Shown here piece by piece: positions 55,573-64,000 of a stretch of 64,000 nucleotides of DNA. Source of the DNA: Athripsodes cinereus (Eukaryota; Arthropoda; Insecta; Trichoptera; Leptoceridae); contig OX388320.1 of the NCBI GenBank assembly GCA_947579605.1, forward strand, positions 2,604,001 to 2,668,000, written 5' to 3'. Every line of letters begins with the position of its first letter. Position 1 is the stretch's first letter. The position numbers and the translations under genes are program-made. The notes below the pieces were generated by a model, which was given only the letters and a program-made list of their open reading frames with translations, ran no database searches and had not been told where the DNA came from.

Positions 55573-56057
55573 AACTTAAACGTATTATGCTGGATATTCG
55601 ACTGCCCGTTTTAAATAATATATCCGGTATCCGACGAGAGCGCTAACTTCATCACTAATGTTCACTCACGTATCTAGCGCTAGGTATCCACTTTATTCAG
55701 TATAATCTTTGATGAAGTAGGTACTCTTGTCTGACTGAGATTTTCGGAGAAGAAGAAAAAACTAAAGAATTCATTACAGAGTTCAAATAGATTCAAAGAG
55801 TGTCGTGACGTGATTTGAAATGTTTTATTTTGATTCTATTAAGGTTTTAATCAGCGACCGAAGGTCTTTGGTCTTTGAAGAAAGTTATTAGTGGGAATAT
55901 AAATAGGTATGAAGTACAGAATCCGAATGAAATATGTTAATTAATTACTGAAGGAGGATAAATGTGTAAAGGTAATTTTCAGTAGATATGAAATCCTCAA
56001 ATTTAATATGGCATTTTTCACAAATGGAGTAGCCTGTGGGTTAAGGATTGACTCCGT
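55573..56057. other. Spacer
   Basis: A weak SINE-A 3' resemblance, ATATGGCATTTTTCACAAAT then GGAGTAGCCTGTGG, occurs at 56007-56040. No gene was found. Confidence 0.35.
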
Positions 56058-56395
56058 GCAATAAGAGAATAGGTGTCTTAGGAAGATATTCGGTGTTAGG
56101 ATGTATGAGCATGTCACAAATAAAAACTCTATGCCGACTCTAGCTTAATGTGTAATACAGGGAAGACGATGGTCCTGGTTGGGTCGTGTTTTGAGAATGT
56201 TGAATGATTGTTATCCAAAAAAGTAATATTCTTTCATCCACAAGGGTTCCGACGACATGGAAGTCGCTCTTTCACAAAACACCGTTTCTATGAATACCTA
56301 TGACCTCAGAGCGGCTATAACGTCGTGAGGTGACTCAAAATACGCTTCGAATGGAGAAGGCTGGCATTCAAGGCTGCATGTCTATTCTTTTCTAA
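56058..56395 (+). mobile_element. RTE-A LINE fragment, decayed
   Basis: Matches the copy at 1060-1390: TTAGGATGTATGAGCATGTC, GGGAAGACGATGGTCCTGGT, TGGGTCGTGTTTTGAGAATG, CACAAGGGTTCCGACGACAT and CGCTTCGAATGGAGAAGGCT. Frequent indels and stops. The terminal GATGAT tail is gone. Confidence 0.82.
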
Positions 56396-57369
56396 AGAAT
56401 TCATTGATAAATATAATATGAATAACAATATAAAGATTCTAAGAGTGATGATATATTACCTATAATAATATTTATGATGTATAATATTATGTAATGTGTT
56501 AAATCTCGGATATCTCAATACAATAAATTATATTATGGACGTGTCGTCAGGCTGTGAACTTATCTTAAGTCTTATTAATATTTGTGACCGTGCGTATGTT
56601 TATATAATATATTTTATAGATACCGTAATTAGACAAAACACCGAAAAAATAATACGTTTTATACGAGGTCCCATTCTTTGGGCAGATTTTAGGCTAAAAA
56701 TATTATAAATTTCTTATATATTGACAGAGATTTTAATGTTATTAGATTTGTATGAGCATTCGATATATTGTTCTGCATGTTTTGTCAAACAGCACGTTTA
56801 TTTCTATTTCTTGAATATATATCAAGGTAAATATAATATAAAACATGATGTTATTAATATCTTTATGTAGGTATGATGTCCGGAATTTATCTTTTCATCA
56901 AAACATTTTGCAAAATGCCCAGGCCGTGAATTGAGAAATTGAGAAATAAGTAAATAAATTATATTTGCTTAAAATAAAACTGTGTCGGTGTTTAGGTAGT
57001 AGAATTCGATAATGAAATTAAACTCATGTTTTTTTTTCACTGTATGTTTTATCGGAGAAAAATAATTGTTTTTTTTTGATTCCATAATAAAAACTAGTAT
57101 CTAACAAATAATCCTCAATAAAAGAATGACTAGACTTGTGGCAATGTACTTATGAATCTAATGCCAACTCATATTAAGATCTAAAACGTATGGTATGTAG
57201 GTGTATTTTGCTTCTTGTATGATTTATTATATCTATGTATAGAGCGGTAGGCTTTTATTATTGTGTAGACAAGTGTGTGAGTCATCATATAAATACTCAT
57301 CTGTGCATACTTTGAATATATTCATAATTATTATTATTATTAGGTGTGCTGTAAACACGCGTTCTTTAT
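56396..57369. other. AT-rich spacer with 29-mer
   Basis: ACTGTGTCGGTGTTTAGGTA plus nine bases at 56979-57007 is identical to 13912-13940, while flanks differ. The frame at 56496-56708 is unrecognised. Confidence 0.45.
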
Positions 57370-57715
57370 ACTAATGAGACATTTCACATCTCCAGATGGT
57401 TGGTAAAACGATGCGGGATAGAGTGAGGGATGAGGATATTTGGATAGTGAGAGGATGTGAGAAGAGTTTTTCGGATTGAGTGCGTATTGATTTGTTTGGA
57501 CTTGTGTAGCGAATGGGTGACAAATAGGATGTAATTATCTCAAAGAGGTGGTGTGAGAATGCGCGTACGTTCGAAAACTACGTGGCTTGATCACGTGGAT
57601 CAAAATCTTAAGAACGTTCGTGCGTTGAGTAATAGAAATCGGCGTGCGTGTATGAGAAATTATATGAATGTAGAAGAAGCAAAAGAAGTGACGCAAAAGA
57701 TTGTATATTCATGAA
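57370..57715 (+). mobile_element. RTE-B LINE fragment, decayed
   Basis: Upstream part MVGKTMRDRVRDEDIW (from about 57379), then VRIDLFGLV, TTWLDHVDQ-like DNA (CTACGTGGCTTGATCACGTG), RNRRACMRNYMNVEEAKEV-like DNA with frame changes. It extends further upstream than most copies. The shared 3' end is missing. Confidence 0.78.
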
Positions 57716-58324
57716 ATATCGATCTTCAACCTTTTTTATTTGTACAATATATTTGTGCAATTTGTACAAAATAATAATCGGGAAGCATTATCTTGAATAT
57801 AACATACTCGTACAAAAAAATTGACAAAGATATGTGACATATACCTACTACTCATTTATTACCTACATTCTACATTCACAAAAACAATTGGAGGTAGTTT
57901 AGGTTTAGGTACTTACTAGATATAGGTATACCTTTCATTGGAAACGAAATCGCTCTTCGATAAAAACAAAACTATAACTTATTGTGTTATTGACCATTTA
58001 CGTATATTAATTCTACTTCCACAATAAAGCTTTTTGTCCTCAGTATAAATCCTGTGAAACTAAAATAGGAAACTATTAGAACTCGGTTGGAGTAGTAGAA
58101 CAGAAGAATGTGTCGTTGTGGAGAGACTTACAGATTATTAAAATTGCTTTTTGCTTTATCGCTCTGCAAAAAATACGTTATCTGTGATGTTTTTTTCTTT
58201 CTTTGAAAGACGATATTTCAACACCACTTAAATGTTTCCGTTTCCTGTTTCAGTGTAGCTTTATTGTTGCTGTCATAATTATTATATTTAGCTACGTTAA
58301 AACGTATGTGAAATTTTCGTGTCC
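57716..58324. other. AT-rich spacer
   Basis: Nothing supported. Confidence 0.4.
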
Positions 58325-58605
58325 TGCTACTACTACTACTACTACTACTATAATATCATGGCGTATCCCACAAGTAAGGTAGCCAGCGGAATAACTGCAA
58401 ATAATAATCATGCTGATTGTCCTCTCTGGACCAATAAAAAAATAAGACATTCAGAATAGCTGGCATGTCTCATCACTGAATTGTAGATGTTAATTGTCTT
58501 ATACGTGGTTTTTACTTTACCTGTCTTTTACATGACACTCTAAATCTTACGTGTGTAAAGTGTAGGAGACCCAATCTTTACCAGGGACTCCGCGAGGTAC
58601 TCGTT
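58325..58605 (-). mobile_element. SINE-A copy, full length with long tail
   Basis: Tail CTACTACTACTACTACTACT (58325-58350), then ATCATGGCGTATCCCACAAG, CATTCAGAATAGCTGGCATG, CTGTCTTTTACATGACACTC, GTAGGAGACCCAATCTTTAC and CAGGGACTCCGCGAG. Head and tail are both present, so the element is bounded here at about 58605. Confidence 0.82.
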
Positions 58606-59487
58606 TTGGTACGATTGGTTTTGAATTTATTTCTTTGATTGTTGACGTTACAAGTGAAATAGCCGGCGAATCAACTCAATGTCCGTGTTGTAGTCAGTGA
58701 TATGTTATACCTAGATTTGCAATATGAATCTCAAACATGTACCATCAATAAAATCTCGTTGCGGTCCTTGGTGCCGCAAATTTTAGTTTGAAAAAAAGCG
58801 ACACGCATATAAATTGTTTGTAGATAACAAGAGATAGACAATATGAGAATGGGGATTATTACAGACGACAAAGGCCGGTAGATAGAGATGAATATATACA
58901 TAAGAAAAGAAATGAATATATAATATTACTCAGGTATTGTACCTCGACGGGTGGGTACACATTTTTAGAGAATATTTGTATGACATTGCGAATCTAGTTG
59001 TAACATATCACTGGTTGTAGTATGGTTTATTGGATCAATATCATCTGTTGTCCACTAACTGGATGTTCCGGACACATATTGTCCGCATAATTTTATGTGG
59101 GGACAAAATGTTGCTATGTTTTATGTATTTGATATACTGTACCTCACATAACTACTTTCAGCCTTCTTCTATTTAACCTCGGAACTGTTTCCTCATACAA
59201 TTTATAGTACAACATGAATAATGTTATGTGTCTGCTAGTGTTTGCTAAAAGTTGAATGTGTAATATTCATCACTGTTACTCTCAGATACTGTGAATAATT
59301 ATTATTGTAATTAGGTATATTAGTTTAAACGATTTAGGTATATCGCGCGAATCATTATCAAGCTATTAAAAAACAAATTAAACAGTGTTAATTTATAAAT
59401 AAACTTATGTTATTGGCAAAATGTTAAAAATATCAAAAGGTGGAATAATCATAAATCATTGTCATTGAATGCACATTTGTTGGTTTC
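58606..59487. other. AT-rich spacer
   Basis: No frame, repeat or promoter pattern could be supported. Confidence 0.4.
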
Positions 59488-59592
59488 TTCTATTTTATTT
59501 CAGCGATGAGATTTGCCACCAATCCTGAATATCTCAAATTGGCTTGCATATTTGTTACATGCGGCTAGTGTGCTGGCTACCCCCCCCCCCAG
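59488..59592 (+). mobile_element. SINE-A 3' half
   Basis: CAGCGATGAGATTTGCCACC, AATCCTGAATATCTCAAATT and TTGTTACATGCGGCTAGTGT lead to CTGGCTACCCCCCCCCC, where the hairpin has collapsed into a C run. The head is missing. Confidence 0.7.
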
Positions 59593-60349
59593 TAGTACTA
59601 TCTAGATTATTGTCGATCCACATGTTGGATTCTAAATAGTCAAATATATAAACGGGTGATTCAGTATTAATACAAAGACAATATTCCAAACTATCTTAAT
59701 ATGTTGTTATTATTATTAAGAGTTACATAATATATTATTTGAAAAGTGGGACCATTAACTAAATTGTCAACTAAGTGATGACCATGGTTTATGTTCAACA
59801 ATAGATGCTAACCTAACGTTTCTAAGATACTAAATAAGACTAGACTAAGACCGTGGTCTTAATCGTTATCGATATTCGTGGTATCATAAAATTAATTCAG
59901 AACTTACAGAAATTCCCAACTTACAGAAATGATGGTTTTTCGTAGTTACAAAATTTGAATGTAATATTTTTCACCTCAAGTGACGACACTCAGCGCCCCC
60001 TGCTACTACCATAACTATACATCGCGATACCTTTTCGTTTCCTGTCATGACTGTTGTTTTCTTTGGACGAAGGTTTAATCAAGCATTAATATATCGCATG
60101 TAAGGACGTGCTCGGCACTCAACACACATACAATGTAGGTACTTCATATTATTACTATAAACAGCTGTTCTTTCCTCTTTATGTCTGCTTACTTTCTTTA
60201 ATACGAGCTATTGTTAGGTATCTACTGTGATAAACTACCACTATATATGTGCTTGTATTGTACCAACACTGTTTCTTACTTACTTTAATCATACTACATT
60301 ATTTTATGGGATTATAGCTCCTTCTCATGTACATGGTTCCTGGAATAAC
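59593..60349. other. AT-rich spacer
   Basis: No supported feature. Confidence 0.4.
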
Positions 60350-60457
60350 TTCTATTTTGTCTTCCACTCTATTTTGTTAGTTTTGGAGTCTATATAAGTG
60401 ATATTTTACATCTTAATTCAGTGATGTAATATGGCAGTGTACCACCCATTCTGAATA
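60350..60457 (+). mobile_element. SINE-A fragment cut by SINE-T
   Basis: TCTTCCACTCTATTTTGTTA, GTTTTGGAGTCTATATAAG, TTAATTCAGTGATGTAATAT and CCACCCATTCTGAAT match the SINE-A head and middle. The match stops where the SINE-T tail begins, so SINE-T inserted later. Confidence 0.6.
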
Positions 60458-60458
60458 A

Positions 60459-60615
60459 TTTTTTTTACATAGATATATCTGAGTTTTTGTTATAAACCCT
60501 AATACAACCTTATACACCTTTTACAGTAAGCCAAAAGCTTGTGTCGTAAAAGGGGAGTTCGCCGGCATCTGGGATCGAACCGCACACCTCATGTGTATGA
60601 GGCCGAGACTCTACG
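60459..60615 (-). mobile_element. SINE-T copy, 5' truncated
   Basis: On the minus strand it runs from ...TAGAGTCTCGGCCTCATACA through a B box GGTTCGATCCC to AACTCAGATATATC and a short tail. The acceptor and A-box part of the head is missing (break at about 60615). Confidence 0.85.
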
Positions 60616-60818
60616 AACGTAAATAATAATTAATAAACACCGTTAATTTTCACTTATGTGAGTTTAATTATTCCCAGAGGCCTAGTCTAGTTAGACGGGT
60701 CTAAGTATGAATTTTGTTAGTGAGAACGACTATGAATAAGTGTAGAAATAATTTGCCTCATAATTTTATTCTTTCATAACGTTCTGGATCCCTAGAGACG
60801 TAAATCTTAAAGCTCTCT

Positions 60819-60865
60819 ACAAAAAGTAATTTATACAAAGCATTATTGTATAAATTACTTTTTGT
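60819..60865. repeat. Perfect 18-pair hairpin
   Basis: ACAAAAAGTAATTTATAC (60819-60836) and GTATAAATTACTTTTTGT (60848-60865) are exact reverse complements with an 11-base loop. A T run follows. It could be a small foldback element; no function is known. Confidence 0.8.
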
Positions 60866-61285
60866 TTTTTTTTTTCGTAGAACAATTTTGTTTTGTTATT
60901 TTTAAGCATTGTGATTTAAAAGGTTAACAGATTTTTATTCATCCAAACATGAAAAGCCGGCTTATCTATTGTTGTTTTAATTAATTTTCCCCTCATTCTG
61001 GGTTTAGTTCTTGAGATCTTTGTTTAATTCTTATTCGTTGAAAACGAAATGGTTGATAGATGGAAATCAATTTACGATTGTAAGCGACATTGTTTGTCTC
61101 AAACGGGGATCACAATTTATTGTCGTATGATGAATCGTGAGAACAATGTGAAGACAATATCTTAGATCTTAAACAAGATTTTTATCAAATAAAATAAAAT
61201 AAATAATTATTATTTTTGTACGCTCAAATCAGACAACACTAGTTCATAAACATTACACTCCCTTGTATTTCGTCCATTGTAACGA
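60866..61285. other. AT-rich spacer
   Basis: No feature supported. Confidence 0.4.
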
Positions 61286-61395
61286 AAGGGATAGGACCGC
61301 TTCCAGCGGGGCTTTCAATAACAATAACAGGATTTGGAGGGCGTCTAGACTCATTGTCAGGACGAAATTTTGTCTGTCAAATGCCTGTTATACTT
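61286..61395 (+). mobile_element. RTE-A fragment, upstream segment
   Basis: CAGCGGGGCTTTCAATAACA, GGATTTGGAGGGCGTCTAGA and CTCATTGTCAGGACGAAATT match 896-975 of the first copy and extend a little further upstream (GGACCGCTTC). The 3' part is lost. Confidence 0.75.
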
Positions 61396-62833
61396 ATCTC
61401 ATTTGCACGCTGTTTTTAATTTCAAAATACTAATAATAATTTGAAAAAAATATGTATCATGTTTTTATATTATTTTATCAGTATTTATTTGTTAACTTTT
61501 GATAAAGACACGAATGTAGAAACTCGAATACCTGTAATAAAGTGATGGTAAAACTATTAGACATAATTATATTAATTGTTATTAATATAGGTGTAATATT
61601 TAAATTTAGTACAGGTCGATGTACTACTGTACTGTAATGCGGCATGCTGTACTGAAATCCCCCTTGTTAGTTAGTTAGTTAGCTAGTGTTGTGTTGTGTT
61701 GTGTACACTCTGCACCCTCTCCTTCTCAAGCATACTTTGTGTGGAGTGTGTGCTCTCTGCATTGGAGTTGATTATCATTGCTATTATTATGCTATATCGT
61801 ACTGTTGTTAATATAAATATAGCAGTATGTATAGGTATATTATGTATGAATTATGAGTAGATATTGTGCTGTATGAAACCCATACCTGATGCTACGTTTC
61901 GTAGGTTTTGAATTTTATCATAGTACCTACTTATTTGAATATTCAGTCTCAAAAAATGCCCACGTATTTACGTTCGAGCAGAAATGAGTCTGTCTGCTCT
62001 ATGTTCCTCAGTATGCCTTCATTTAACAAAAGTTGATAATAACTGGTACTTTAGTACCTTAGACGTATTATATAAATATATCATAGATTAGAAACTCAAA
62101 CAAAAAAACGTACTGGGTCCAATCGATTCTTGGGCATGAAATATTTTAATATCAATCTAAAACGATCGTTGGGGCAAAGTTTTGAAATAGTTTATTTTTA
62201 TGAATAGGGATATGATTGAATGCTTTCCATAAGTGAGAGTGGAACAGCAATGCTATTTGTTAAAATCGTGGAGTGAAATAGCAAAATATGTTTATTGTGT
62301 TGATATTAGTTTTATGTTTAATACACAGAATCTTCACTGGTATTCGTATATATATCTACTTATTATATAAATATTTTGAAATGGAAATTCTAGGTTCCAA
62401 ATAATCCTGTGCAATAATTTCCATCCTTCCCCATTTTGACTTCCACCGTTTCCAGTGATTTCAATTTCTGCAAGCATCACTCACTTTTTATTCTTTTTCT
62501 TTTTGCAATCAATTTTCTTATTAAACTGTAATTTTAAAATAGAGCATGTACATTGTATTTGGAAGCGAGTATATACTAATTTCGTTTGTAATTATAAATA
62601 TAAATCTTTCACAATCACTCGCATTGTGATACAGGAATTTTAACTGGTGTGGGATCGTTTTCAAGTTAATACCCAAGTTTCCATTAAGCCATGGAGTAAA
62701 TGTAAATGGCTTATACTGTTTTAAGTTTATCACGCGATGTGTCAGCTGACTTTAGAGCTTACTACTATTATTGTTATATGTATGTAAAATTATCGATATC
62801 ATACTCTCAAGTCCGGATAACTCAATATGCTTT
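61396..62833. other. AT-rich spacer with microsatellite
   Basis: GTTA and TGTTG short tandem repeats lie at about 61665-61705. Frames at 62455-62643, 62521-62733 and 62706-62900 overlap and are unrecognised. Confidence 0.4.
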
Positions 62834-63180
62834 TAGGGTGACCCTTATCTTTGGAACTTATAATTTGATATATTCATCTTTCAAATACAATAATACGTAA
62901 TGTTGAACAACGTTTGCGCACCAAAACGCAAGGAGCAGATAGAGTAACCCCCAAGAGATACATATCAGCCTTGAACTTATCAGATTTAAACTGATCAATC
63001 TAATTTTGATAATAATGATAAAAATCTAGCTATAAAGGCTATCTCATGTTACCGGGTGTCACTCTATCTGACCCTTACGATTTGGTGAAAAATGGTTGTC
63101 AATAATTACGTATTATTGAATGTGAAAGGAAAATAATCAAATTAGGGCCCATATCTCAGGATAGGGGTCACCTTAAAAAC
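62834..63180. mobile_element. Long imperfect foldback element, about 347 bp
   Basis: Arms of about 120 bases pair along their length: GGGTGACCCTTATC with GATAGGGGTCACC at the ends; CTTTC..AT.CAATAATACGTAAT next; and CACCAAAACGCAAGGAGCAG with the reverse of CTGACCCTTACGATTTGGTG innermost, around a loop of about 100 bases. It is non-coding and could be a MITE or foldback element. Confidence 0.65.
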
Positions 63181-63880
63181 ATTTTGAAATATCGATCCTG
63201 AGTAGGTATAGTGTGACCCCGTCAGTTAGTACAATATGTTAGTCCACTTTGTCATAACAACGCCAAGATATAAACCGGGTATTAGATAGATGTCGCGATG
63301 TATGGAGAATGATAAATGTTTGTCAGTGAAGGGTTAAAAATGTTATGAGATGGATAGAAAATGGGTATAATATATCTTCTTTTGAGTAATAATCTTTTTT
63401 TGTCATAGAGCTTGTTTCTTTTCTATTTTTAGTATTTTCTAAGATACATAATTCCGTTGATTATTTGATATTTTTCTCAGATGTAATTTATTCGCGTCAC
63501 CAAGTTTTGATTTCACGCTCCGTTCGTTTTACCTAGGTACCTAATAAGTTTGGGTATCATTATTATTGGATCTTGTATAAATAATTGCATGGAACATAAC
63601 ATTATGAAGTATTTTTTTATACATGAGCGCCAAGTATCAAAACCTGGCTTACTTTATTTGTTTATAAAATATTAATAAATTCTAGGTGTGACAAAAAGTA
63701 AGTAAATAAAAATAGACATTTGGTTCTCAGACGGGCGTATCAAATGTCCTTTCGCTCGAAAAAAAATATCTTTTATCCGTCATTATTTCATTCCATAAAC
63801 CATCACTATCATCGATAGTTTGACAGCCTGTTGTATGCCTTAGTTTCGTCGCCACTCCTTTATCACATTTTTAAAATAGA
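63181..63880. other. AT-rich spacer
   Basis: GTGTGACCCCGTC at 63211 echoes the foldback end. Otherwise nothing is supported. Confidence 0.35.
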
Positions 63881-63950
63881 TGAGTTTTTAATAAACCCAA
63901 ATGCACCCAAAGCATTTTCACAGTAAGCTTTATACATGTTTTGTGAAGAT
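63881..63950 (-). mobile_element. SINE-T 3' fragment
   Basis: AATAAACCCAAATGCACCCA and TTTTCACAGTAAGCTT match the SINE-T body in reverse. No head is visible before the window end. Confidence 0.55.
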
Positions 63951-64000
63951 GTAGTACGATACGAGTAGCTGCGAGGAGATGTTAACACGAAATCAAAAAC

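Noticed and set aside
61885..61910. Hammerhead-like CCTGATGCTACGTTTCGTAGG
   Set aside because: It forms a small hairpin but lacks the seventh core base and the GAA box.

Overview
The window looks like AT-rich intergenic DNA from an arthropod nuclear genome, most likely an insect. Evidence for this: several families of non-LTR retrotransposon fragments, tRNA-derived SINEs, TTAGG-type repeats and a eukaryotic membrane-protein gene; no bacterial operons. A hemipteran is possible from the overall texture, but that is a guess. Family labels used below (RTE-A, RTE-B, RTE-C, SINE-A, SINE-T, SINE-C, repeat X) are mine.

Only one protein gene is convincing: an intact, single-exon TMEM218-like gene on the minus strand at 4390-4734 (114 aa, three membrane segments), with a poly(A) signal about 200 bases downstream and a SINE just beyond it. 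Two short candidate start exons (7109-7180 and 19085-19193) and one CpG-rich block with correctly spaced Inr and DPE motifs (12411-12446) may mark other transcription units, but I could not connect them to downstream exons.

Layout. 0-6.5 kb: tRNA-headed SINE-C, an RTE-A LINE tail with a perfect 12-bp target duplication, an 11-copy 68-bp minisatellite, SINE-T, TMEM218, and an RTE-B LINE interrupted by a 328-bp insertion holding a perfect 288-bp palindrome. 6.5-23.5 kb: sparse sequence with MITE-like inverted-repeat elements, SINE-A copies, a hammerhead-bearing element (19998-20146) and a 744-bp TIR element. 23.5-33.4 kb: a complete LTR element in minus orientation, with 3.29-kb near-identical LTRs, ACCT target duplication, TGGCGCCC primer-binding site and no plausible gag or pol, i.e. 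a LARD-like non-autonomous retrotransposon. 33.4-64 kb: more SINE and LINE debris, a truncated Penelope-like element (41473-41923) with a hammerhead ribozyme in each inverted arm, an L2/CR1-like LINE tail, and several foldback elements.

The repeats are linked to one another. SINE-A and the RTE-B LINE share a 3' end, suggesting RTE-B supplied SINE-A's retroposition machinery. The head of SINE-A is tandemly repeated inside the LTR element. The core of SINE-C also occurs inside TIR elements. All boundaries were read by eye and are approximate unless a target duplication fixes them.
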